Shown piece after piece: positions 48,356 through 58,830 of a DNA stretch of 64,000 nt. The stretch is from Branchiostoma floridae (taxonomy: Eukaryota > Chordata > Leptocardii > Amphioxiformes > Branchiostomatidae), in contig NC_049992.1 of NCBI RefSeq assembly GCF_000003815.2, forward strand, positions 11,174,753-11,238,752, read 5' to 3'. How positions within the stretch are numbered: position 1 is the stretch's first letter; each line of letters opens with the position of its first letter. The position numbers and the translations under genes were made by a program. Below the pieces are notes generated by a model. It saw nothing but the letters and a program-made list of their open reading frames with translations, did not search any database and was not told where the DNA came from.

Positions 48356-51300
48356 GTAAGGAGAATTATACCTATTATAGGAGCTATCTAACTTGCTACC
48401 CAAATCACTGCTTTTCATATACAGCTGTGACCATGATGTCTTCTTGTGATGATTACAGCCGTTGACCCTGGTCGTGATTGGACAGCGTAACGTACCATGG
48501 AATAGCAAGGATCAAAAGTATTTTAATAGTATTGTTAAGCAGCACAGCACAAAAGTAGCCACAAATGCACTGAGGTAGATAGCTCAGTCGATAAGTGTTT
48601 TCTCGAGAACCAATAGCAAGTCAATTTTATTCTGAAAAGTACGTACTCTGGGTGCATGTCACGTAGTCCTATACAGTAGGAAATTGCTTTTTAACATCTT
48701 TCTAACATTTTTCGAGGAAAACTTACTCTTTTATCTACTAACAAACTCTTGACTGTTTCAGAAAGACGAAGATGAGAGGCACGATGCTAAATAAACAAAA
48801 ACAACAGTCATGATCAGACATGTACAAGTAACGATTTGTCCAATCGGTGACCACTTTTTAATAGATAATTTTTCCTAAAGAAACAAGTCTGCTGTGACCA
48901 CCTGTCCCCATAAAGCGGATTTTATCGGTCCCATGAGTGGTCTTCTTTGACAGTTTTGGCTACAAGAACTTAAAATGTACGTGGGCAGCTTACAATTGTA
49001 AATTCCAGCCATCTTGCCTTTCCATTTTCGTACTAGCAGAAACCTTAAGCTTGTCAATCTTTCACGTCAGCGACTGGAATGTAGTTTAAGGTAAAACATT
49101 TTTGACATCACAATTTTGGTGTTGTGCTGTGGTACGTCTTGTCGCATCAATGCACAATTGAATACATGTACAGTTGCTGCTGTGTATACTAGTATGTACA
49201 TGTAGTGCTTGAATCATACCAATATGCCTGGATAGCATAGTCCACTTATGCCACACATATGCTATTCCTGCAAGTTGCTAGTGTGTTTATCATAGTCTTG
49301 TCTGAAGTTTGACAATCTCATGCTTCAAAAATAATTTGGTTGCTTCTGTACATTAAAGAGTAAACAAAGAGCTTAACTTACAAAAGACAATAGAGTTTCA
49401 TGTTTTACTCTACCTGCCTAGGTCACTGGCATTTAATATCAAAACCACTTATCTTTGCATGCAATGTAAGTTGCGTCATGCATGACACTTGTGTGAAAAA
49501 ACATGGGAAATCATACTCAACTTTAAGTATTATTACTTCAATCTCTTTCACATGTGATTTGGTAAAAGCATGACTCACCTTTTATTACTGTATATTTGTT
49601 CTTGGTAACATTACACATTTCTATCTCCATATGATATAAATGTGCATAATGTCATATCGAGATATTTGACATTGGAAATGCCATGGTTTCTTAATTTGTA
49701 GTATGCAACATGTTATTATGTAGTTTCCATACTGCTGTGCTTATCAAGTTTTTTTAACAAAGTCTTTCAACAATCCTGGAATATCATCAAATAAATTATA
49801 TCGCATTGCATAGTAATATTCATGTAACATATTGGGTAAGATCACGTATTAAATGATGAAGAAATACATGCTGCTGTTTGGTGTACATGTGGCCCAAAGT
49901 AATGAAATCACTTGTTTTCAGGGACAATTTGCTCCTGCATTGCCCAGCCAGACCTGTGTTGCAGAACTGGAATATCGTCACAATGGAAGATGCTGTGACC
50001 TTTGTGCACCAGGTTATGTTCTACATCATTTTTAGTAGAGTAGTAGAGTTCTTCTGGCGCTGGTAGGAACGTCCAGTTCCAATTTAGGTCTGGTACTTTT
50101 CTAGTAGATTATTTCCTCAGCTTTTACATGGTTTCACTGTCATACATGTACATTGATATACACCTTATGGCAATGTTCAATTTTCAAGGAGCATGGCAAG
50201 ATACTTTCTTGACAGCTATGCTGTACTGTATAGATAAGTGTAAGAAGAATCAAGATCATATCAATTCCATGTTTTGCATACTGATCAACATGCATGAAGT
50301 TTTGGGTATGGCAAATAGTCCTGTTGAGAAACTTTTCCATTAAAATTGCTGTGCATCTTTATAAATTTGTAGACTGCAATATATTTCTTAAAACACATTA
50401 GCAAGCAAATTGGAAAAATGAATCATAACAAGCTGCCCACCCTATAAAATTACTAAATGAAAAAAATCATTTACAGGTTACTACAAAGTAAAGGACTGCA
50501 CCAGGAATCATCAAACAGAATGTGCAAGATGTGCAGATGGCTACTATTTGGAGCATCCAAATTTTGAGTCAGGGTGCCGACGTTGTACAAGGTGCTCTTC
50601 CAGAGTCCGCATGGAACAAAAGATGCCCTGCCTCAAGGACCAGAACAGAGTGTGCCAGTGCATGAAGGGTTACTACATCCCCCCGGGACAGGTGATGGAG
50701 GTCTGCATCAAACACATGAAGTGTCCACCTGGTGAAGGAGTAAGCAGAAGGGGTAAGTGTTGTACTAGTATTAAAGGCAGCTGCATCATATCACAATCTA
50801 CATGTATATACATGTAATACAATTATACCTCTTTCTTGTACATGTATATTGATTATTATCTATGTGTTCTTCATGAGAAAGAAACCTATTGCTGGATGGG
50901 GAAATGAGCAATCATACTGATACTAGTCCAGTGCTGTGAAACAATGTACACATAACGTTACATGTATGTGTAACAACATATTTCTCACACGAACAGGTAC
51001 ACCACTATCAAACACAGTTTGCAGGCCCTGTGCACATGGAACGTTTTCAAACAAAAGATCTCCGAGGCAGAAGTGCCTGCAATGGACTGAGTATGTATCT
51101 TTTAACTGAATTGTCATGATAATCTTGTTATATCAACTGTGCCAATGCCTCTGTCTCCACATGTCAACTATTGGTATAAGCCAGATTAGACCTAACATAT
51201 TCAAATGTCTGATCTTAAAAGTATCAACAAGTACAGTACTAAAAAAATAAAACCTAGTACAGTAAACTGATGACAAGGTAATGCTTGGCAATGTCCCTGC

Positions 51301-54227
51301 TGTGAGTATAATGAGCAATGTGTGTTCCTAGTTTATCCGATGTTAAATTGGAAAGTATGATTTTTTTTTCTTTCTTCATATTACTGCTGTCATTTTTTCA
51401 GCTGTGCACATCTAGGTAGAGAAGAACTGGAGTCTGGAACATCAGAGCAGGATGCTGTATGTGGAGACAAGCTGNNNNNNNNNNNNNNNNNNNNNNNNNN
51501 NNNNNNNNNNNNNNNNNNNNNNNNNNNNNNNNNNNNNNNNNNNNNNNNNNNNNNNNNNNNNNNNNNNNNNNNNNNNNNNNNNNNNNNNNNNNNNNNNNNN
51601 NNNNNNNNNNNNNNNNNNNNNNNNNNNNNNNNNNNNNNNNNNNNNNNNNNNNNNNNNNNNNNNNNNNNNNNNNNNNNNNNNNNNNNNNNNNNNNNNNNNN
51701 NNNNNNNNNNNNNNNNNNNNNNNNNNNNNNNNNNNNNNNNNNNNNNNNNNNNNNNNNNNNNNNNNNNNNNNNNNNNNNNNNNNNNNNNNNNNNNNNNNNN
51801 NNNNNNNNNNNNNNNNNNNNNNNNNNNNNNNNNNNNNNNNNNNNNNNNNNNNNNNNNNNNNNNNNNNNNNNNNNNNNNNNNNNNNNNNNNNNNNNNNNNN
51901 NNNNNNNNNNNNNNNNNNNNNNNNNNNNNNNNNNNNNNNNNNATCAGATTTCATGCCTTCATCAAACTTCACCATGGCGTCAACAACTGTCACACCATCA
52001 AAACAATGGTCAACATCAGATGTGTTTATCCCCATGTCTACAACAGGATCAAGCACTCAACCAATGTCAAGTCCAACAAAGCCTATCACACTAGACATAA
52101 AGACCCTTCTCACTAAAGCAAAAACAATCCCGTCTCGCTCTTCTGACAAAGGCATATCAGATAGCTCAACAATCCCCTCAGGATCAACAACTACATCTGC
52201 AAACATGGCTCCTGCATATGGGAACACAGACACTGACCAAAAGCCTATGACATCACAGTCTCCAACTGTGACAATTATGCAGCCAAAGACAAGATACTTT
52301 ATGGAATCCATTGTAAAAGCAATACCTGCAACCACACCTGCTACATATATCAACACAGGTATTACCGATAGGACTTTGTGACATTGTGATCAGTGAAACC
52401 CACAAAGAGTCATGTAATAGCCACAATTTTTTTGAGCCAAATGTTAAAACCATACATGCAATTTTAGCATTAAATCATTTTTTGTCCTATGATACATGTA
52501 ATAATAAGTAGTACTGTCTACATCATGATCACTGGTTACTTTTTAAGCATGAATACAAAAAACATGTATCAAATGTACAACAGTGTCTTAAATCCTTGTC
52601 CAGGAACAACAGAACAGGAGAAGGAATCAAATAGTGAACATGGACTTGAAGTGAGGAACAATGGAGTACAGGGTCTTGCAAAGTTACAAATTGCAATGAT
52701 TGTGATCCTTTGCTGTCTGGTGGTCATCACTCCAGCTGCAGTTGCATGGTATGCCTGTTGCCGTAAGAAAAAGACTCCCCTGCCAACAGGTGAGAACATC
52801 CTTACCAAAACAGCTCTTAGTCTTATTAGGATTTATAGCACTGTGCATAAAAAAAAGCTACCTTTCTGTAAACTCTCATAGCACATGGTTGACAAACAGT
52901 TGAAATGCACACTGTCAGACAGTTAACCAACTTGAAGACACTTGTTATGAATTTTTCAGATTACATTTGAGTCAGTCCAGAATACAGAATTGTCTGGTTT
53001 ACAAAATGTGTATATTTGTGCCAACGTTTTTAAGTACTGGACAAAAGACATACATGTAGTATGCATTACATCAGTTCTGTAAAAGTGTAATATTATAACA
53101 TTTTACCTTTCAGATCTTCCTGATGTCTACTACAAAATGTACAAGAAAGGAAATGAAAATGTTTCCATTGGAGCACCTTTACAGGTAACATGGAATCAAT
53201 TGGCTCTAAGACCTATGATATGGTGATGTTGTGCTAATTGCCAAAGGGCTGTTAGGAAAGTTGAGTAAGATTTTGTGAGAAAGAAAATTCATGGAAAATG
53301 AAAATGCATTAACCATGATTGTTTAGTCCTACCTATCATATAGAGCATATGGAGCGTTTAATGGCTAAACGCTAATTACGAAATGTATATGACTGCAGCA
53401 TACATATGCATCTGACAACAATATCAAAGCTCATGATCACCTAACTGGAATTTTATACATCTTAAGTAATATGAAGTGGATTTGATGAATCTTAAAGAAA
53501 TGTAAATGATGTAAATTGTGTCATTTCAGGAGGAAGATGACATGGGAGCCGGTGACACACCAGACCACAATGGCAGTAGTGCAGTTCTTTTAGTGGAAGT
53601 ACATGATGAACCATCAAACCAGATCAACACTTCTGCTGGGGACGAGCACTCTCCACTGATCTCTGCTTCAGGAGAGCATCCTGAAGGTACCAGTATTTTG
53701 TTTATTTGAAAGAAGGAAAGCTGTGATATTTTCTCTCACTGGCTTATGTGATTATGGGCATTATAGTGGTTACCAGGTAAATTACATAATGATGGTACAT
53801 TCACTGGATACTTCACACAAATTTAAGTTTTGCTCCTTAACCCAAATGTTCTTCAAAACGACTTGCTTGAATGAAGTTATCATTGACATTACTGAACTGC
53901 ATTTATTTTGTGTTATTTATGTTTGATGAAAACTTTTCAGAAGCATCATCACCCAGTGAAGTCCCAGACATCCCCATCACAGAGGTAGACCTTATGAAAC
54001 TAGCAAGGACCATTGGACCAGGCTGGGAGGATGCTAGTATACAGGTCCTTGGCATCTCACGTGCAGAGCTGGCAACTTGTCAGGCCAACAACCAAAGTAA
54101 CAGAAACATGCAGATCTTTGATATGCTCAGTTTGTGGAAACAAAAGCTAGGAAAAAGAGCTACATTGCAATCTCTGTGTCAGCTGTTGTCACAGGCTGAA
54201 GTGGAGTACAGAGTAGAGAATGTGTAG
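48302..54227 (+). CDS. TNF-receptor superfamily member with death domain (receptor 1)
   Basis: Type I cytokine receptor. Exons: 48302-48355, 49922-50012, 50477-50752, 50997-51090, 51402-(gap), (gap)-52358, 52604-52789, 53114-53184, 53530-53686, 53941-54227. Phases agree at every junction outside the gap. Order: signal peptide; about four TNFR cysteine-rich regions; Ser/Thr/Pro-rich stalk; one membrane helix; a cytoplasmic linker with a PLQEED motif; and a C-terminal death domain. The CRD wording (CPPGEGVSRRG, CAHGTFSNK) is nearest to the TNFR2/osteoprotegerin/DR6 group, and the layout with a mucin-like stalk plus death domain recalls DR6 (TNFRSF21). I do not assign orthology. A death domain should recruit adaptors such as FADD or TRADD. 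A 468-N gap interrupts the ectodomain, and the two sides are not in one frame across it. Confidence 0.92.
49922..51090 (+). CDS. receptor 1 cysteine-rich domain exons
   Basis: Exons 49922-50012, 50477-50752 and 50997-51090. CRD1 begins TCVAELEYRHNGRCCDLCAP and is split by a phase-1 intron at 50012. CRD2 contains CRRCTRCSSR and NRVCQCMKGYY. CRD3 contains CIKHMKCPPGEGV and NTVCRPCAHGTF. The third exon ends in phase 2 just before CRD4. Confidence 0.92.
51402..51474 (+). CDS. receptor 1 CRD4 exon, truncated by the gap
   Basis: The acceptor TTTTTTCAG at 51401 is followed by CAHLGREELESGTSEQDAVC, the last CRD, and GDKL before the N run. It enters in phase 2, as the previous donor requires. Confidence 0.88.
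51475..51942. other. assembly gap (468 N)
   Basis: Undetermined bases inside the receptor 1 ectodomain. The long ORFs spanning the Ns are artefacts of translating N. Confidence 1.
51943..52358 (+). CDS. receptor 1 Ser/Thr/Pro-rich stalk exon (5' end in gap)
   Basis: About 138 residues dominated by Ser, Thr, Pro and Lys (for example STTGSSTQPMSSPTKPIT), with no Cys, ending at donor AACACAG/GTATTA in phase 1. A heavily O-glycosylated juxtamembrane stalk is likely, as in DR6, TNFR2 and CD30. Confidence 0.85.
52604..52789 (+). CDS. receptor 1 transmembrane exon
   Basis: A symmetric phase-1 exon. The hydrophobic helix LQIAMIVILCCLVVITPAAV is followed by AWYACCRKKK, a basic stop-transfer with Cys that could be palmitoylated. 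The paralogue's membrane exon is 183 bases against 186 here. Confidence 0.93.
53114..53686 (+). CDS. receptor 1 cytoplasmic linker exons
   Basis: Exons 53114-53184 (phase 1 to 0) and 53530-53686 (phase 0 to 1). Across their junction they spell APLQEEDD, which fits both TRAF-binding consensuses PxQE and PxQxxD. The rest is acidic and unstructured, with DTPDHNG similar to DTPNRGH in the paralogue. Confidence 0.88.
53941..54227 (+). CDS. receptor 1 death domain exon and stop
   Basis: 95 codons ending in TAG. The death-domain helices are recognisable: VDLMKLARTIGPGWEDASIQ (helices 1-2, with the typical GPGW turn), LGISRAELATCQANN, then MQIFDMLSLWKQKLGKRATL with the conserved LxxWxxxxGxxATLxxL signature, and QSLCQLLSQAEVEYRVENV. 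The domain is at the extreme C-terminus, as in TNFR1, DR3 and p75NTR. Confidence 0.95.
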
Positions 54228-54714
54228 AGTACATGTGCAGGAAGAGTAGGCTAGGAATTACCAATAGTTTTCAAAGGAATTATTGTCAGACACTGCACAG
54301 GAGCCTATGTTTGAAACTCAATTCAATGGATTTTACCTTTTTGTACAAATGGGTGCAGGTCAGGCATTGTGCTCAGTCTGCCTCTACCTGAAGTAGATTC
54401 ACACCATAACAATTTGACAGTTCCTTTATAATTTCTAGACTACTAGCCCTCCTGTGGGCTTACCCATGTAATGAGGTGTGCCTAAACACCACAAACGACC
54501 CAGAAACACCACAAACGACTCTAATATGCAGTGTAGATGTGTTGGTAACAAAAAGCACTGATGGGACTGGTACTATCAAAGCATTGACTGTCTGTATCTG
54601 ACCTGGTCTACTCATGATCACTCATTCTACATGAAACAACTAGATGTCAAAAGTAACAATATGTATGATGTTGAAACATTGTAGCTTTAAGCCTCATATT
54701 ACATAGTTTTTACA
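54228..54714 (+). other. receptor 1 3' flank/UTR
   Basis: No coding sequence and no canonical AATAAA before the repeat element at 54715; the poly(A) site is not placed. Confidence 0.4.
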
Positions 54715-56009
54715 TGTAAGAGGGTCTGCATGCCTTTTTCCGTTAAGCGTTACGAGCCATTTTAATTCACCGTTAATCGTTACCGACCCGCTCCAATTCA
54801 ACGTTAATCGTTATCGGTATATTCTTCGTGAAGCGTTATTGGTCGTTTTAATTTAACGTTAATCGTTATTTGTTATCCCGAATTCACCGTTAAGCGTTAC
54901 CAATAACTTCGTCGTAACCCGTTATACACACGAAGTCTAATGCCAGATAGAACCCATGAGAATGCAGGAAATGGCGTTTCAAAGGGTCCTTATTTCAAAA
55001 TTTCTCCGAGCCTCCCGGCCTTCGGCTCTGGACAAGGTAAAATATGTTGCGGAAGCGTTGCCCTCAAAAACTTTATCACTCATACAGATTTCAGTGTCAA
55101 GCTTAATTTCGGGCAAAAAGTACTCCTAGAATGCAGAAAATGAGGTTTCTCCCTTGCGACGGCTTGCGCCTTTGGCGCTGACGACATTGCGAAAATATGT
55201 TAGGGTCGTGGGTTTTCGCACAAAAAAACTTTTCTCTCTAAGAAAATGTTATCATGATCTGATTTACCTTCGTCTTACAGCAAAATCTGTCCTTCAAAAG
55301 GCAGTAAATGGCGTTTCAGGCGGTCCAGATTTTAAAATTTCCCCGGACTTATATTGCAACGTCTCCTGCCTTCCGGGCTCGAATCGAAATGGTAGAATAT
55401 GTCGGGGGGGTCTCGGGGTGGAGGTCAAGCTATAACCATGTGTAATTTGATGAAAATATCAAAATCAACCTAGCTTAGTCGGTTGGCAAAATTTGCCGAA
55501 AAAATACAGGAAATAGCATTTATGAGGGTCTTGATTTTAAGATTTTCCCGGGGGAGCATACCCCCGGACCCCCCTGGGATGCGTCGCGCCTTTGGCGCTC
55601 CGTGTGCTGAAACAATAGTTTAATCCCTCCATAAGAAATTTGCTGCAGCCGTATCTGTGGCGGGCCGGGAACTCCAGATCTGCCTCCGTCAATTTACAGG
55701 TTACAGATGTCATGGACATTGTCCCTGTCATTCCTCCGGGTTCTGGGCACCATTTGCTTCTCACAATGTCATTAGTCGGATATTTTCACCCATTGATATA
55801 ACTACTCTGGCGCTGTATGAATAGGAATGCACGTCAATGTTACTTAAGTGTTATGCGTTGTAACTGAATTTACCGTTAAGCGTTACCGGGCCTCCTGAAT
55901 TTACCGTTAAGCGTTACCGGGCCTGCTGAATTTACCGTTAAGCGTTACCGGGCCTCCTGAATTCACCGTTAAGCGTTACCAAGACCCCCCCATGCAGACC
56001 CTGATGTAA
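54715..56009. mobile_element. 1.3-kb DNA-transposon-like element with CGTTAAGCGTTACC subterminal repeats
   Basis: Inverted termini AGGGTCTGCATG (54721) and CATGCAGACCCT (ending 56002) are each flanked by ATGTAA, a probable 6-base target duplication. Inside both ends are arrays of the motif CCGTTAAGCGTTACC and variants; the right array is four units of 31 bp (from 55864). The centre holds diverged copies of a phrase starting AGGAAATGGCGTTTC (near 54965, 55300 and 55508). No transposase is visible, so it is non-autonomous. Confidence 0.7.
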
Positions 56010-56149
56010 TACCAGAACCTTTTAGTTCCACATCATCATGACTGAAATTTGGACAAGCAAGAATGATTGTGTAAAAATTTAGACATTTACTGTACATGGA
56101 CATGATGGCAATCTTGTTATTTAGTTTTTTATCTAACAGTTTTGTGCAT

Positions 56150-56397
56150 TTTGATTTTTCAACAGATTTGATCTGTGATGCAATGAAGTGAACGTTACTT
56201 ATGTAAATCTGGCATTATTCTATGTCGCAAGGAGCCACATGAACAATGTTTAAGATATGTTTTGATATGTATGTTTGATTTTTCAACAGATTTGATCTGT
56301 GATGCAATGAAGTGAACGTTACTTATGTAAATCTGGCATTATTCTATGTCGCAAGGAGCCACATGAACAATGTTTAAGATATGTTTTGATATGTATG
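56150..56397 (+). repeat. 124-bp tandem duplication
   Basis: Two essentially identical copies, 56150-56273 and 56274-56397, starting TTTGATTTTTCAACAGATTT. Identity is near complete, so the duplication is recent or an assembly effect. Confidence 0.9.
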
Positions 56398-56636
56398 CAT
56401 AAAATACACATTACGGGAAAATTAGAACTTGTTCTTAACAAGAACAACATGGTCAAGACACAGATTATCAATCAATGCATTTGCCAAATAATTCTTTACA
56501 AACTACTAAAGAAAATTCTACTAAATAGCTATGTTAACAGAAAAATGGCAAGACATAACAGGCATCTTAAAATGTAATCATTTTAGTTGGCTGGTTATTG
56601 ATTCAAAAGTCTTTGAAGAAAAAAACACATGTTCTT

Positions 56637-56784
56637 CATGTTAGAATTAATCACACACCAATGATGCCATCCTTCCTAGTAACCGCTGGCTCAATCTTTT
56701 TGCTTGCTAGCAAGTGAAAAGATTGAGCCAGCAGTTACTACAGAGGATCGTGTGTGAAAACTAAGTGTGATTAATTATAACATG
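56637..56784. repeat. 148-bp perfect-ended hairpin element
   Basis: Outer ends CATGTTAGAATTAATCACAC and GTGTGATTAATTATAACATG, inner arms AGTAACCGCTGGCTCAATCT and AGATTGAGCCAGCAGTTACT, and a palindromic centre CTTGCTAGCAAG. The whole segment folds on itself, as a small MITE does. Confidence 0.75.
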
Positions 56785-58773
56785 AACATAATTGTGTACA
56801 TGAGATATTATAATAACTAAATAAGGCAGTATGTAAAATAAAATTATTATGTTGCAGCGCAAGTGATAAGAGACATTATTATTATCATGATTATTATTAT
56901 TACGAGGAGGCAGAACTGTATTCTTGGGTATCAAATTAACGTTCTGGACAAGATTCCATTACACGAGAATCAAACCTACATCGGCATGCCAATTATCGTG
57001 AAGGCATATGTCCAATATGCATGTCAAAGAGTAGGTTCTTGGACTGTACCTGGACATAATGCAATGGTCCTTGGCTACACTACCTCTCTTGCCCTGGAGT
57101 TTCCATGATCGAGATTTGCGGTTTCAAATGGAGCGAGACTCCTGCCTAACCGAAGAACTCAACTGTACTCTATTCCACACAACATGTGGTAAAATTCTTT
57201 GTTGACGTTACTTCCGGGTTTCGAGATTTGGCGGGAATTGACCGCAACAAAGCAAAAAAAATCTCAAAGATGGAAATATACAGTTCCTCCTATCTTCGGC
57301 CATACAAACTCACACAGAAATTTCAATAAATTCATTGATTTTCCCCCCTTCCTCTCCAAAAGAATAGTGAAAAGCTAGCTGGTAAGGATGAGCGAGTGAG
57401 TATGTTCCATAATGTTAGTTTGATGCTTTGAGGTTAAAGGTTAGATTTTCGCGCGAACAAAGGGGGTGTGGTGCAGCTGAAGTACCAGCCGGGCTGGTTT
57501 ACTTGTTAGGTAACCTGCCATGCAGACGTTTCAGAAGATGTAAATTTAGTAACAATTTATCAATGATGTGATCTTTTTGGACACACAGGTTGCCGTTGAC
57601 AGTGAAGTGGTAAAGTTAAACCTAGGCCTGCTCTGTGTCCACCGTAATTTGACAGTTTTATCTGCAGGATTCTAGATAATAATGAAAGCTCTCAGCTGCT
57701 CAAGCAAACTGTGGATCGTAGGCATGCATATGGCTCACAGACATGACCACAGACATGTCACTTAAACACCTGCGGCTTGGGTAAGTGCTTTTAAATCATT
57801 CTCATTCTTACTGATAATGTTTATAGGACAATGCACTTTTTTCTCTGGCTTCATTTGTTAACATGTTCTCAGCTGAAGTACGTAGTTCAGTGTCTTAAAT
57901 ATCAACAGCAGACATATTGGATACCCTCTGTATTTCCTTTCTGCAATTTCATTTTAGAAAATATAATGATAAAATATGAAACTCAACAAGAATTCAGCCA
58001 TAGATAGTAGTAGGTGTCTAGGACACTTAGTGTATTTCTACATGCATGATACAGTATTAAACTCAGCTGTCAGCCTACTAAATTGTACTGTCACATTTGA
58101 TTTCATGTCTTCCATAAAGACATGTGATAATTATTGTGTACAAAAATTTCTCTAGAGGGACAGTTATCACAAAATAAGTACAATGTACAGTCGCAAAGTA
58201 CATTAAGGTACATGTACAAGTAACCAGGGCAGGGTAAAGTTACTGATTCAATTTATGGTTTGTTTAAAGAATCTTCTAACAATTGCAAGATAACAGACTG
58301 GTAATATAAATTATGAACTAGAAACTGGATAAAATTTGGAGTTGCAACTTACAAAAGCTTGCATGTGTTATTACCTGGATTTTTAGCTCTTAAGCTTATT
58401 GACATATCTTCAAATACATACCATAATATGAAGTTAACACTGAGTCAAAATATAATGTTTGTATGGATGGATGAACAAACAGGAACCTGTGCTACACACC
58501 ATAGCTGTTTGTTACAAGAAAAAAACAGCATTTGTCCCAACCTGAATTCTGTATGACATCAGTCTTCTTTACCAACTGTAAGAGTAGGTCTGAGCTGATA
58601 TCGAACCAATCAGGAGATTGATTCAAGGGAGTGGTGGGGATGGTGGGGCTTTCCAGTGACGCATGCGTACTCGTCACATACAAAGGAACCAAAGCCCTGA
58701 GTGTCCCGAAATTTGTAGCGTAATACATGTAGCTGTCATCTTGTAAATTAGTTGTGACTTTAGCCTCAGGGAT
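56785..58773. other. spacer between the two receptor genes
   Basis: No supported exon. A short open frame at 56900-57108 shows no recognisable protein. The promoter of receptor 2 should lie at the right end; no clear TATA box is seen. Confidence 0.4.
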
Positions 58774-58830
58774 ATGAGACTCAGTATTGTACGTACCTGT
58801 GTGCTTATTCTTCTTCTGTCAGATCAGCAG
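58774..58830 (+). CDS. receptor 2 exon 1: signal peptide
   Basis: ATG at 58774 gives MRLSIVRTCVLILLLSDQQ, with a hydrophobic core and a donor CAG/GTAAGC in phase 0, which fits the acceptor at 61050. The distance (2.2-kb intron) and phase make it the best candidate; no competing signal sequence was found nearer. Confidence 0.75.

Noticed and set aside
51442..52381. Long open frames on both strands across the N run
   Set aside because: Created by translating N; only the flanking exon parts with correct phases are real.
55864..55987. Regular 31-base repeats resembling a CRISPR array
   Set aside because: The units are contiguous with no unique spacers and lie within a transposon-like element in an animal genome.
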